The notes beneath the pieces were generated by a model, which was given only the letters and a program-made list of their open reading frames with translations, had not been told where the DNA came from and did not search any database. A stretch of 64,000 nt of DNA, from positions 186,001 through 250,000 of the forward strand of contig NZ_LGUC01000001.1 in assembly GCF_001307315.1 (NCBI RefSeq), written 5' to 3'. The position numbers were made by a program, and so were the translations under genes. The stretch is from Halolamina pelagica. GTDB taxonomy: Archaea > Halobacteriota > Halobacteria > Halobacteriales > Haloferacaceae. This document shows positions 16,526 to 25,565 of the stretch, in pieces. Position 1 is the first letter of the stretch. Each line of letters begins with the position of its first letter.

Positions 16526-17703
16526 AGCGACTCGATCGCCGTCATCGCCCCGTAGCTCACCAGCAGCGACAGCGCCAGCGAGCCGACCCAGGCGAGCACC
16601 GTGAACAGCATCTTCTTCCGGCTCACGCCGGCGCCGCCGGCGGCGTATCCCGAGCCGACGATGGCGGAGACGATGATCTCGTTGAAGGAGACGGGGATGC
16701 CGAAGGCGACGGCGGTCTGGGCGATGGCGAAACTCGGGATCAGCGCCGCGATTGAGCGCCGCGGGCCCAGACTGGAGTAGTCCTGGGCCAACGCCTTGAT
16801 CATCCGGGGCGCGCCGGTCCACGAGCCCGCGAGCAGCCCCACCCCGCCGCCGAGCAGGAGCGCGACGATGGGGATCGACTGGAACGTGTCCAAAAGCGGT
16901 ACCAACGGCCCGATCGCCAGCCCGACCTGCGAGCCGCCGGCGGAGAACGCCACCAGCCCGCCAAGCGCGAGCAGGAAGCGACGTTGGGCGCCGTCGGCGT
17001 CGCGGCGCGTGTCGGCCGCGAGCGCGAGCCCGACCAGAACGGCGAGCGCGAGCGTGACCACCCCGCGACCGAGCGTGCCGTCGGCGCCCAGCGAGCGCGC
17101 GAGCTCGCCGGCGATCGAGCCGGTGCCGTCGACCGGTCCCAGCAGCGCGAAGCCGATGTTGACGACGAGCGCGCCGACCAGCCCCGCCAGCGTGGGCACC
17201 AGCACGCGCTCGGGGACGTGCTCCGAGCGCAGCAGCCGAGCGGTGCCGTAGGCGATCCCGCCGCCGACAAACGGCGTGAGCACCCACAGCGTGACGATCT
17301 CGCGATACTTGGGCCACGCGGGGTCGCCGCCCATCGCGAGGCCGACGCCGACGACGGCGCCGGTGACGGTGAAGGCGGTCGCGATCGGGTAGCCCTTGAA
17401 CACGCCCAGCGCGACCAGGACGGCCGCGATCAACAGCGCGACCGTCGCCGCGAGCGCGGTCAGCGCGACGCCGCCGACGAGTTCGGAGCCGACCGCCTCG
17501 GTGACGCTCTGGCCCTGCAGCACCGCGCCGGCGAAGCCGAGGATCCCGACGATCAGGCCGGCGCGCATCACGGAGATCGCGTTGGCGCCGACGGCGGGGG
17601 CAAACGGCGTCGAGCCCGAGGAGCCGGCGCCGATGGCCCACGCCATGAACAGGCTGGCGATCGCGGCGATCAGCGCCGTCCCGATCGTCAGCGGATCTAC
17701 CAC
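16522..17703 (-). CDS. PiT family inorganic phosphate transporter
   Basis: The 393-residue membrane protein starts with GTG and contains two inverted PHO4 halves. The first is [20 protein letters not shown] with GAN; the second has [21 protein letters not shown]. These are the conserved loops of PiT proteins, which carry phosphate with H+ or Na+. It converges on tgtA, overlapping its end by four bases, and starts 10 bases after the stop of a 56-residue membrane protein on the same strand. Confidence 0.9.
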   Translation of the reverse strand: MVDPLTIGTALIAAIASLFMAWAIGAGSSGSTPFAPAVGANAISVMRAGLIVGILGFAGAVLQGQSVTEAVGSELVGGVALTALAATVALLIAAVLVALGVFKGYPIATAFTVTGAVVGVGLAMGGDPAWPKYREIVTLWVLTPFVGGGIAYGTARLLRSEHVPERVLVPTLAGLVGALVVNIGFALLGPVDGTGSIAGELARSLGADGTLGRGVVTLALAVLVGLALAADTRRDADGAQRRFLLALGGLVAFSAGGSQVGLAIGPLVPLLDTFQSIPIVALLLGGGVGLLAGSWTGAPRMIKALAQDYSSLGPRRSIAALIPSFAIAQTAVAFGIPVSFNEIIVSAIVGSGYAAGGAGVSRKKMLFTVLAWVGSLALSLLVSYGAMTAIESL

Positions 17704-17713
17704 GGGTCCTCCG

Positions 17714-17884
17714 TCATCGGCCTTTGCCGCTGTCGTAGCCTTCGCGCAGTCCGAGCAGCGTCCGACGGACGAGCAGATACATGAAGAAGACGAACCCCAG
17801 CATCCCGACCAGCACGACGGTGAACAGCGGGTTCGAGACGAGGAAATCGAGCGCCTCGCCGACGATGTTCGCTGGAGCGACCAT
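17714..17884 (-). CDS. 56-aa single-helix membrane protein upstream of the PiT transporter
   Basis: The frame starts MVAPANIVGEALDF, has one hydrophobic helix (LFTVVLVGMLGFVFFMYLL), then a basic RRTLLGLREG segment and a Lys/Arg end. It stops 10 bases before the PiT start, so the two are surely one transcript. Short partners of this kind accompany PiT genes in haloarchaea as far as I know, but their role, perhaps as a subunit or regulator, is unproven. Confidence 0.75.
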   Translation of the reverse strand: MVAPANIVGEALDFLVSNPLFTVVLVGMLGFVFFMYLLVRRTLLGLREGYDSGKGR

Positions 17885-17928
17885 ACGCGGGGTTCTCCCG
17901 GTGGTCGGTTAGGCGTTTCGGCAGGGGG

Positions 17929-18978
17929 CTACTCCTCCGCAGTCGCCGAATCGCCGCCAGCGGCCGGCGGGGTCCCGTCGGCGTCGGCATCGTCGTCGAC
18001 GGCCGAATCGCCAGCCGCCGACTCGGCGTCAACGGCCGTCTCGGCATCGTCCTCGACGACACCCGCACCGCCCGGCCCCTCGGCCTCGACGGCGTCGGGA
18101 TCCTGCACCCAGAGGTCGCCGAACAGGTCGTCCTGGTTCAGCCGCACGTCGCCGCGGTTCGAGAGGAACAGCAGGGCGAGATACGTCATCACCGGCCGCC
18201 CGCCGGCGTCGCGGACCTCCGCGAACAGCACCTCGTCGCGACCGCGCTCGTAGCGCTCGGCGAGCGCGGCGTCCACGTCGGCGATCACCTCGTCGATGTC
18301 CTCGGTGTGGGTGGTGCCGGTTACGTCCGCCTCGGTCGGCTCCTGATCGCGGCGGAAGTCGTCGCCGGCGTGGTAGTCGAGCGTCTGTGGCCCCCGCGAG
18401 TACCCCCGCGGCGACTCGGTCGTGTCGTAGCTCCGGGACTCCTTCCACCAGCTCCCGCGCTCGGCGTCCCGGAGCTCCCGGACGAGTTCGTCCAGCGTTT
18501 CCGGGGTCCCGCGGGTCGATTTCCGTTCGAGCCGGCGGTCCATCTCGGCCTCCAACTGGTCGACGGGGTCGAACCCGTCGTCGGCGCCCGGCGGCGGCGC
18601 CTCGTCCGACATCGCCACCTCCCAGGGCTCGGGCGCCGGCTCCTCGGGCTCGTCGTCGCGCAGCATCGCGTCGGACTTCATCCGCAGCAGGACGGAGGCG
18701 TAGAACAGCGCCCGCCCCGACGCTCGGAGGTTGGCCTCGTCGAGTTCGTCGAGGAACGCGTCGGTGACGGCGACGATGTCGATATCCCACGGGTCGATCT
18801 CGCCCTCCTCGGCGAGGGAGACGAGCACCTCGACCGGCTCGACTTCGCCGTCGTCCGCCGACGCCGCTTCGTCGGGCCGGACGCGCTCGCTCACCAGGTC
18901 GTCGTCGACGCCCGGCTCGCCGCGCTCGGGCGCCGAGCGATCCGACGAGAGATCGAGCGAGAACTCCTCGTCGCTCAT
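17929..18978 (-). CDS. scpA: segregation and condensation protein ScpA
   Basis: The 349-residue protein shows the ScpA kleisin signature: VEVLVSLAEEGEIDPWDIDIVAVTD near the N-terminus, FYASVLLRMKSDAML, and a C-terminal winged-helix region (VMTYLALLFLSNRGDVRLNQDDLFGD). ScpA closes the SMC ring at the two ATPase heads in chromosome folding. It lies just downstream of smc on the same strand, as in most haloarchaea. A long Asp/Ala/Glu-rich tail follows the winged helix. The ATG at 18978 begins MSDEEFSLDL; longer starts would enter a repetitive spacer. Confidence 0.92.
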   Translation of the reverse strand: MSDEEFSLDLSSDRSAPERGEPGVDDDLVSERVRPDEAASADDGEVEPVEVLVSLAEEGEIDPWDIDIVAVTDAFLDELDEANLRASGRALFYASVLLRMKSDAMLRDDEPEEPAPEPWEVAMSDEAPPPGADDGFDPVDQLEAEMDRRLERKSTRGTPETLDELVRELRDAERGSWWKESRSYDTTESPRGYSRGPQTLDYHAGDDFRRDQEPTEADVTGTTHTEDIDEVIADVDAALAERYERGRDEVLFAEVRDAGGRPVMTYLALLFLSNRGDVRLNQDDLFGDLWVQDPDAVEAEGPGGAGVVEDDAETAVDAESAAGDSAVDDDADADGTPPAAGGDSATAEE

Positions 18979-19000
18979 CGGCCGGCCTCCGAGCGGCGGC

Positions 19001-19108
19001 GTGTCGAGGCGGTTTCCCGCTCGGTCGCGGCGCTCCATCGCGTCTCACGGCTCACGCCGCTCGCCGTTCGACGTGTCGAGGCGGTTTCCCGCTCGGTCGC
19101 GGCGCTCC
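19001..19108. repeat. 72-bp-spaced tandem repeat between smc and scpA
   Basis: A 36-base sequence at 19001-19036 recurs without change at 19073-19108. A series of short gttcccgcct-like units follows to about 19165. The period, 72 bases, is a multiple of three, so the minus-strand frame stays open and encodes a repeated SAATERETASTRR. That peptide is basic and unlike haloarchaeal proteins, so I take this as expanded spacer DNA rather than a gene. Confidence 0.7.
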
Positions 19109-19176
19109 CTCGCGTTTTCCCGCCTCGCGTGTTCCCGCCTCTCGTGTTCCCGCCCTGCGCGTTCCAACCTCGCTCG

Positions 19177-22100
19177 CTAATCATCGTCGGTCGGCACCTC
19201 CGCCTCCGGCGTCTCGCCCGTCGCGAGGTCGATCCCCGTGACGGCGGAGACGTTGTTCTCCTGCATCGTGACGCCGATGGCGCGCTCGGAGCGATCGAGC
19301 AGCGCCGAGCGGTGGCTGACGACGACGAACTGCGCCTCGCCGGCGAGATCGTCGACCATCTCGCCGACGCGTTCGGCGTTGACCGCGTCGAGGAACGCGT
19401 CGATCTCGTCCAGCGCGTAAAACGGCGCGGGGTTGTGCCGCTGGATCGCGAAGATAAAGGCCAGCGCGGTCAGCGACTTCTCCCCGCCGCTCATCGCGTC
19501 GAGCCGCTGGACGGGCTTGTCCGCGGGCTGGGCCTTCATCGTCAGCCCCTCCTCGAACGGGTTCTCGGGGTCTTCGAGCACCAGTTCCCCGGTGCCGTCC
19601 GAGAGCCGCGAGAAGATGCGCTGGAACTGCTCGTCGATCGCCTCGAAGGCATCCATGAACGTCTGGACCTTCTGCTGTTCGAACCCCTCGATGCGCTCCT
19701 CGATCCCGTCGCGTTCCTCGACCAGCACCTCGCGCTGGTCGGTGAGCTCGTCGAGGTCCGATTCGACCTCGTCGTACTCGTCGATGGCGAGCATGTTCAC
19801 CGGCTCGAGCGCCTCCATCGCCGCGGTGAGGCGCTCGATCTCGGCCTCCACCTCGTCGTGGTCCGGGATCTCGTCGGCGTCGTACTCGCCGACCTGACTC
19901 TCGAGTTCGGAGATCTCCTCGCTGAGCGCGACCGCGCTGCGCTTCAACGAGTCGAGGCGGTTCTCGACGCGGTCGGCCTCGTCCTTCCGGTCGTTGCGCT
20001 CGTTGCGGGCCTCCCGGACCTCGGTTTTGAGCTCCTCACGTTCCGCCTTGAGCTCGGCGAGCTGCTCCTCGAGTTCGGCGACTTTCTCGTGTTTTTCATC
20101 GAGCGCCGCCTCCTTCTCCTCGATCTCCGCCTCGAACTGCTCGATATCGTCTTCGAGTTCGGCCTTGCGGTTCTGGGTCGACTCGACGGTGTCGTGGAGA
20201 TCCTCGAGGGACGCCTCGGCGTACTCCTTCTCGCGCCGGCGGTCGGCGATCTCGGCGTCGAGGTCGTCGCTGCGGTCCTGCAGGTCGTCGATCTCCTCGC
20301 GGATCTCCTCGGCCCGGGCGGAGAGTTCGGGGATCTTCGAGTCGGCCATCTCGGCCTCGATCTCCGCGATCGACTCCTCCGCGGCCGCGATTCGCTCGTC
20401 GAGGTCGGCGATCGCCTCGTCGAGTTCGGTCATCTGGGCGTCGACTTCCTCGCGCTCCTCGCGGAGGTCGGCCAGCTCCGCCTGGAGCTCCTCGACGCGG
20501 CTCTCGGCGTCCTCGACGTCCGCCTCGGCGGACTCGATGTCGGCCTCGATCTCGCGAACTTTCTCCGCGGCCGCGCTCTTGCGCCCCCGCGCGTCGGTCA
20601 GGTCGCTCTCGACCCCCTCGAGGTCGTCCCGGATCGACTGGCGCTCCTCCTCGAGGTCGTGGATCTGCTCGGCCAACCGCTCCAGCCGGCCGCCGCCGGA
20701 TTTCGAGAACGAGTACCGCGAGCCGCCGCCGGAGCCGCCGGTCATGGCGCCGGATTTCTCGACGAGGTCGCCGTCGAGAGTCACCATCCGGTAGTCGCCC
20801 ATGAAGTGGCGGGCGGTCTCCATATCCTCGACGACCAGCGTGGAGCCGAGGACGTACGAGAAGATCCCCGCGTAACGGCTGTCGTAGTCGACGAGGTCGC
20901 GGGCGAAGCCGACGACGCCGGGGTCGTTCGGTTCGGTGGGCAGGCGACGGTCGTCCATCTCCGTCATCGGGAGGAACGTCGCCCGGCCCGCGTTGCGGGA
21001 CTTCAGGTAGTCGATACAGGAGGAGCCGACGCCGTCGTCGTCGACGACGACGTTGGCGAGCCGGCCACCCGCGGCGGTCTCACACGCCTCCGCGTACTCC
21101 CGCGGGACGGAGGCGAGTTCGCCCACGGGCCCGTGGACGCCGCTCATCCCCGCGTTCTTGATCGTCGTCACCGCGCGGGGCCAGGAGCTGTCGCCGGTGT
21201 CGCTGGCCTTGGCTTCGAGTTCGGCGTACTCGTTGCGGAGTTCGCGCAGCTCCTCGTCGATCTCCGAGAGGTCGCCGTTGAGCTCCCCCTTGCGCCCCTT
21301 GAGCTCCTCGACCATCGACTCGGCTTTGGACTCGTTCTTCTCGGCTTTGTCCAGCTCCGAGTGGAGGTTCGACACCCGCGCGCGGAGATCCGGCAGCGAC
21401 GCGCGGACCTCCTCGAGTTCGTCCTCGCGGTCGCTGACGCGGTTCGAGCGCCGCCGCGCCTCGTCGAGCAGGCGGTCTTTCTCGCGCTGTTTCTCGTTTT
21501 TCGCCTCGCGCAGCGACTCCAGGGCCTCCTTCTCGTGTTCGAGTTCTGCCTTGAGCTCGTCGAACGCGGTGTCGACGTTCTCGATCTCGGTTTCGACTTC
21601 CTCGAGTTCGGTCTCCTTCGAGACGATGTCGCTTTTGACGTTCGCCTTCTCGACTTTCAGGTCCCGGATCTCGTCGTCGAGCTCCTCGATCTCCTCCTCC
21701 TTCCGGTCGATGTCGACGAACGCGCTCCGGCGTTCGGCCTCGGCCTCCTCGATGCGCTCCTCGTTGGCCTCGATGCGGTCCTCGAGCCGGGCGATCTCGC
21801 CTTTGACCTCCTCGATCTCGCTTTTGACCCGGAGCTGTTCGTCCTCGCCGGTGCGCTCGATCTCGGCGTCGAGCTCGTCGAGTTCGTCCTCCAGCCGCGA
21901 GAGCTTCCCCTCGGCCTCGTCGAGCGCGGCGTGTTTCTCCGCGAGGTCGTCCTCGGCGGACTCGATCTTCGCCTCGGTGCGGTCGAGGTCGGCGCGCTTG
22001 TCCTCGAGTTCGGCCGCCCGGAGGTAGCCCTCGTACTCCTCGCGCTCGTCGCGGAGCTCCTGGTACTCGAGGGCGGTCTCCCGTTCGTCGGCCAGCTGTT

Positions 22101-22764
22101 CGAGGCGGTTCTCCTTCTCCTCGATCCGGAGGTCGGCCTCGTGGATGCGGTCCTCGACGACCGCCAACTCCTCGCGGGCGGAGGCTTTCTTCTCGTCGAA
22201 CTCGGCGACGCCGGCGATCTCGTCGATGATCCCCCGCCGCTGGTAGGGGGTCATGTTGATGATCTCGGTCACGTCGCCCTGCATGACGACGTTGTACCCC
22301 TCCGGCGTGATGCCGGCCTGGGCCAGCAGGTCCTGGATGTCCGAGAGGTTCGTCGACCGGCCGTTGAGGTAGTAGTAGGAGTAGTAGTTGTCCTCGGTCT
22401 CCTTTACCCGGCGCTTGACGGTGATCTCGTCGACGTCGCCGACGTTCTCGCTCCCGGCGGCGGTGGTCACCTGCGAGCGTGAGAGCGTGCCGTCGGAGTT
22501 GTCCAACACGACCGTCACCGACGCCTCCCGCGGCCCGGACTGCTCACTGCCCTCGCCGCCGGGGTTGTAGATCAGGTCGGTCAGCTTCTCGGCGCGGATG
22601 CCTCTGGTGCGGGCCAGCCCCAGCGCGAACAGGACGCCGTCGATGATGTTGGATTTCCCGGAGCCGTTCGGGCCCGTGATGACGGTGAAGTCCTCGTAGA
22701 ACGGGATGTGGGTCTCGCGCCCGAAGCTCTTGAAGTCGTTCAGAACGAGTTCCTGAATGTGCAT
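19177..22764 (-). CDS. smc: chromosome segregation SMC ATPase
   Basis: The 1195-residue protein is a full SMC. Walker A GPNGSGKSN lies at about residues 32-40. A first coiled coil runs to about 500, a hinge with GGRLANVVVDDDG and MTGGSGGG spans about 520-670, and a second coiled coil follows. The C-terminal head carries the ABC signature SGGEKSLTAL and Walker B ALDEIDAFLD. SMC with ScpA makes the condensin-type complex that organises the chromosome. The spacer to scpA holds tandem repeats, and a small coiled-coil protein precedes it in the operon, six bases upstream. Confidence 0.96.
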   Translation of the reverse strand: MHIQELVLNDFKSFGRETHIPFYEDFTVITGPNGSGKSNIIDGVLFALGLARTRGIRAEKLTDLIYNPGGEGSEQSGPREASVTVVLDNSDGTLSRSQVTTAAGSENVGDVDEITVKRRVKETEDNYYSYYYLNGRSTNLSDIQDLLAQAGITPEGYNVVMQGDVTEIINMTPYQRRGIIDEIAGVAEFDEKKASAREELAVVEDRIHEADLRIEEKENRLEQLADERETALEYQELRDEREEYEGYLRAAELEDKRADLDRTEAKIESAEDDLAEKHAALDEAEGKLSRLEDELDELDAEIERTGEDEQLRVKSEIEEVKGEIARLEDRIEANEERIEEAEAERRSAFVDIDRKEEEIEELDDEIRDLKVEKANVKSDIVSKETELEEVETEIENVDTAFDELKAELEHEKEALESLREAKNEKQREKDRLLDEARRRSNRVSDREDELEEVRASLPDLRARVSNLHSELDKAEKNESKAESMVEELKGRKGELNGDLSEIDEELRELRNEYAELEAKASDTGDSSWPRAVTTIKNAGMSGVHGPVGELASVPREYAEACETAAGGRLANVVVDDDGVGSSCIDYLKSRNAGRATFLPMTEMDDRRLPTEPNDPGVVGFARDLVDYDSRYAGIFSYVLGSTLVVEDMETARHFMGDYRMVTLDGDLVEKSGAMTGGSGGGSRYSFSKSGGGRLERLAEQIHDLEEERQSIRDDLEGVESDLTDARGRKSAAAEKVREIEADIESAEADVEDAESRVEELQAELADLREEREEVDAQMTELDEAIADLDERIAAAEESIAEIEAEMADSKIPELSARAEEIREEIDDLQDRSDDLDAEIADRRREKEYAEASLEDLHDTVESTQNRKAELEDDIEQFEAEIEEKEAALDEKHEKVAELEEQLAELKAEREELKTEVREARNERNDRKDEADRVENRLDSLKRSAVALSEEISELESQVGEYDADEIPDHDEVEAEIERLTAAMEALEPVNMLAIDEYDEVESDLDELTDQREVLVEERDGIEERIEGFEQQKVQTFMDAFEAIDEQFQRIFSRLSDGTGELVLEDPENPFEEGLTMKAQPADKPVQRLDAMSGGEKSLTALAFIFAIQRHNPAPFYALDEIDAFLDAVNAERVGEMVDDLAGEAQFVVVSHRSALLDRSERAIGVTMQENNVSAVTGIDLATGETPEAEVPTDDD

Positions 22765-22770
22765 GCGGCC

Positions 22771-23100
22771 TTACGCGACGATGATGTCGTCGCCGTCGTC
22801 GTCGGAGTCGTCCTCCGCCTCGACCTCCTCGGCGGGGGGTTGCTCGTCGACCCCGTCGCTGGCCACGAACTCGGCATCACGGCGCTCGTCGGTACCCCGT
22901 GCCTGCGCCTGCTCCTCGGCGGTGGTGCGGCCGTCGGCGCCGGCGCGAGTCGGCTCGTTCGCCTCAGTCTCCAGATCCTCGGTCGTCTCTTCGAGTTGGC
23001 GGACCCGCTCTTTGGTCTCGACCAGTTCCTCGGTCAGCCCGTCGATCGCGGCCTGTAGCTCGGCGACTTGTGACTCGAGATCGTCCGCTCGGTTGCTCAT
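22771..23100 (-). CDS. small coiled-coil protein upstream of smc
   Basis: The 109-residue product starts MSNRADDLESQVAEL with a coiled coil to about residue 45, then an acidic low-complexity tail ending DDGDDIIVA. It ends six bases before the smc start. Such a gene before smc is common in haloarchaea to my knowledge (a DUF7518-type protein is possible). A link to SMC function is inferred from position only. Confidence 0.72.
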   Translation of the reverse strand: MSNRADDLESQVAELQAAIDGLTEELVETKERVRQLEETTEDLETEANEPTRAGADGRTTAEEQAQARGTDERRDAEFVASDGVDEQPPAEEVEAEDDSDDDGDDIIVA

Positions 23101-23391
23101 GGGCGGATTACCGAGGCCACCTGTATAAAGGCACGGGCGAGCGGTAGGCAGTTTATAAATCGCATGACGGGATAGCGAGCTGGATACCGGCGGTGAGAGA
23201 TCGACGATCCACGTTTCTACCGGTACCCTCACCCGGTTCGACGCCTGTCGGGGCGGACGTTCCCGGCCCACGGTGGAGACCGTTTCCGGCCCCGGTTTCC
23301 GCCCTCGACGAGCGCTCCGAGAAACGCGGTCCGGTAGGGAATCCGGCGTCGAGTGGAGCCCCCCGAGTAGGATCGGCACGACCCTCCCGGA
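23101..23391. other. spacer between the smc operon and the ArsR gene
   Basis: No gene is evident. The left end has two TATA-like motifs (tgtataaagg at about 23122-23131 and agtttataaatcg at about 23149-23161). Read on the minus strand they lie upstream of the 109-residue coiled-coil gene and could start the smc operon. The rest is G+C-rich with no clear repeat. Confidence 0.4.
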
Positions 23392-23772
23392 CTATACGGT
23401 GTCGCCTGTCAGTGCGTCCGCGATATCGAGCAACTGCAGGACGGCCGTGTCGCCGATGCGGTAGTAGGTCCACTTCCCCTGCCGACGTGTCTTGACGAGG
23501 CCGGCATCCTTGAGCTCCCGGAGGTGACTGGCGACCGTCGACTGTGGCGCATCGAGAACGACCTGTAACTCACACGCACAGAGTTCGCCGTCCCTGAGGG
23601 CTTCGAGGATCCTGATTCGGTGTTGGTTCGCCAGCGCCTTGAACATCGTGAGCTGGCCGTCCACCTGTTCGTCGTCCGGGGCGAGTTCGAACAGCGACGT
23701 CAGTCGGGTCTCCGGGTTCTCGTACAATCGGTCCAACGTCTGTCGCGTCGATTCGGGTACTGAGTCGGTCAT
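23392..23772 (-). CDS. ArsR/SmtB family transcriptional regulator
   Basis: The 126-residue winged-helix protein has ALANQHRIRILEALRDGELCACEL, where the ELCACEL segment carries the CxC pair that in ArsR-type sensors binds As(III)/Sb(III) or other thiophilic ions. The recognition helix region APQSTVASHLRELKDAGLV and the wing (RRQGKWTYYRI) follow. It lies about 200 bases downstream of a permease/redox gene pair on the same strand, so it probably senses the ion the permease handles. The metal is inferred, not shown. Confidence 0.88.
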   Translation of the reverse strand: MTDSVPESTRQTLDRLYENPETRLTSLFELAPDDEQVDGQLTMFKALANQHRIRILEALRDGELCACELQVVLDAPQSTVASHLRELKDAGLVKTRRQGKWTYYRIGDTAVLQLLDIADALTGDTV

Positions 23773-23971
23773 ATCTCCTTCGGTTGTCTCTCCGTTCGTG
23801 TCTGTCGGGACGTTCCTGTTCCGGCTACGCGGAAACTACCCGTCGACGTGTTTGACACTGTGATGTGGAACGTCCTCGATGAATAAATCGGTGATGTTCG
23901 GTTTGACGCGGATCGGCCGGGCAGACGAAGCCGAGTTCGGTCCAACGGAACGCCATGGCCGATCTGCGGTC

Positions 23972-24901
23972 TTACAGCAGCAGGTTGAACAGGAGCCCGA
24001 TGACCACGATGCCCGTCGCGACCGTCGCCGCGAACGCCGCGATGAGCTCCTTCTTCATCACCTTCTTCAGGATCATGAACTGCGGGAGCGAGAGCGCTGC
24101 GACCGACATCATGAACGCGAGTCCGGTCCCGACGGGGAGCCCCTTCCCGATCAGCGACTCGACGACCGGGATGACGCCGAGGATGTTCGTGTAGATCGGT
24201 ACACCGACGGCGACCGCGCCGAAGACGCCGAGCGGGCCGGACAGGTAGTCGGTCACGATCGACTGCGGAACGAAGCCGTGGATGACCGCGCCGAGTCCGA
24301 CGCCGACGACAACGTACGGGAGTATCTCAGTGATGATGTCTTTCGCTTCAGCGTACGCCTGTCGTGCACGTTCCCGCTGCGTCGGCTCGTCGACGTCGAC
24401 GTCCGAGTCGCCGAAATCGAACTCTCGAATGTACTTCTCGAAGCCGGCCTTCTTCAGAACGTACCCGCTCGTCATGCCGATACTGATACCGCTTACGGCG
24501 TACAGTAGCGTCAGTTCGAGCCCGACGACGCCCGGGAGAACGACGAGCGCGGCCTCGTTGATCATCGGGGAGACAGCGAGGAACGTCATGGTGACCCCGA
24601 AGGGAATCCCCGCACCGACCATCCCGAGGAATATCGGGATCGTCGAGCACGAACAGAACGGCGAGACGATGCCGAGCACCGCGGCGAGGAGATAGCCGGT
24701 GATCGCCCGCTTCCCCTGGAGGTACTCTCGAATCTTCTCCGGTGGGAAGTACGTCCGGAGGTAGCCCACGCCGTAGATCACCGCCACCAGCAGCGTGACG
24801 ATTTTCAGCGTGTCGTACACCCAGAAGTGGACTGCTGCTCTGGGTGCTCCGGTAAGGCCGAGCGCATCGACGACCCAGGTCGCGACCTGCTCGAACACCA
24901 T
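23972..24901 (-). CDS. ArsP-like permease (DUF318 superfamily)
   Basis: The 309-residue protein has eight or more membrane helices and the PFCSCSTIPIF motif with two closely spaced cysteines. This is the hallmark of the ArsP/DUF318 permeases, some of which export trivalent organoarsenicals. A second conserved VPIYTNILGVIP segment occurs in the other half. A cytoplasmic charged loop links the halves. It follows the small redox protein gene by four bases. Export of an arsenical or another thiol-reactive compound is likely; the actual substrate is not readable. Confidence 0.82.
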   Translation of the reverse strand: MVFEQVATWVVDALGLTGAPRAAVHFWVYDTLKIVTLLVAVIYGVGYLRTYFPPEKIREYLQGKRAITGYLLAAVLGIVSPFCSCSTIPIFLGMVGAGIPFGVTMTFLAVSPMINEAALVVLPGVVGLELTLLYAVSGISIGMTSGYVLKKAGFEKYIREFDFGDSDVDVDEPTQRERARQAYAEAKDIITEILPYVVVGVGLGAVIHGFVPQSIVTDYLSGPLGVFGAVAVGVPIYTNILGVIPVVESLIGKGLPVGTGLAFMMSVAALSLPQFMILKKVMKKELIAAFAATVATGIVVIGLLFNLLL

Positions 24902-24905
24902 CCTG

Positions 24906-25148
24906 TTACAGGCGCTCCTCGATGTACGCTTTCAGCTCGGCTTCAGGTGGGTTCGACCCAGTGAACACCATCTCGTCGTCGATTTCGAACCCGGGCGTCG
25001 ACATGATACCCTTCTCGGCGAGCGTCACGGTGTCGCCCTCTTTCTCGACGTCGGCGTCGAACCCGTGCTCGTCGACGACGTTCTGCGTCTTCTCTTTCAG
25101 GTTCGCACAGTTGCTACAACCGTCTGGTCCGTAGATCGTGATCTTCAT
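24906..25148 (-). CDS. small redox-disulfide thioredoxin-fold protein
   Basis: The 80-residue protein starts MKITIYGPDGCSNC, with a CSNC dithiol at residues 11-14 and the cis-Pro segment MSTPGFEIDD at about 50. That is the layout of the redox_disulf_1 (MTH895-like) proteins. These often sit beside DUF318 permeases. It could reduce or hand over a thiol-bound ion to the permease. ATG 25148 gives the canonical first strand; the longer reading adds a basic tail of non-coding character. Confidence 0.85.
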   Translation of the reverse strand: MKITIYGPDGCSNCANLKEKTQNVVDEHGFDADVEKEGDTVTLAEKGIMSTPGFEIDDEMVFTGSNPPEAELKAYIEERL

Positions 25149-25565
25149 TGTGGTCCTCCGGCCGCCCTGCCGCCGGCGACGCGCCGGCCCGACCACGGGC
25201 GAACGAGCTCGTTCAACCCGAGACGGTCACGGTCTCGCCAGGCTTTCGAGCCGCCATTCGTATCGACAATTCTCGGTTCGACACTAGTACGTTTCGATAA
25301 TCTCCGATCCGTATATGTCGGAGCCTCTCGAAGGGAGCCACATGAACAACCCAGAACAGTCGTTTCGGCGGTCTTAGACGCCTATACCGGTATCGATAGT
25401 ACCGTGAACTGACTGGAGCGCGGATCGCCGCCCAATCGAACCGACTATAGTCGATGTAGGAGGAACTCACAACCCGCCCGTCGAGCCCTCGACTTCTGCC
25501 CCGACCGACGGCCGCGCTGGCGACAGACTGCCGAGCCGTCCGCGACGGGGTGAAAAGAGGAGCCG
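25149..25565. other. 417-base spacer with palindromes upstream of the redox/permease genes
   Basis: No gene is evident between the redox protein start and the last mrp gene. The part nearest the redox gene (about 25255-25320) is A/T-richer than its surroundings and holds several tcga half-sites (tatcgac, gttcgac, tttcgat) and a TATA-like gtatatg read on the minus strand. It could be the ArsR operator/promoter. Further left of the mrp end are perfect palindromes, ATACCGGTAT at 25384-25393 and CGACTATAGTCG at 25442-25453. Confidence 0.4.

Noticed and set aside
18975..19184. 69-codon open frame between smc and scpA with repeated SAATERETASTRR.
   Set aside because: The peptide is very basic, repetitive and unlike haloarchaeal proteins; the open frame follows from the 72-base period. 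Taken as spacer repeat.
18307..22482. Very long plus-strand open frame (about 1390 codons) opposite smc and scpA.
   Set aside because: High G+C genes often leave long open frames on the opposite strand. The minus-strand SMC and ScpA motifs decide the strand.
23773..23971. Minus-strand open frame ending in HHSVKHVDG in the spacer between the permease and arsR genes.
   Set aside because: No usable start codon lies in the frame outside the permease gene, and no upstream ribosome site is seen.
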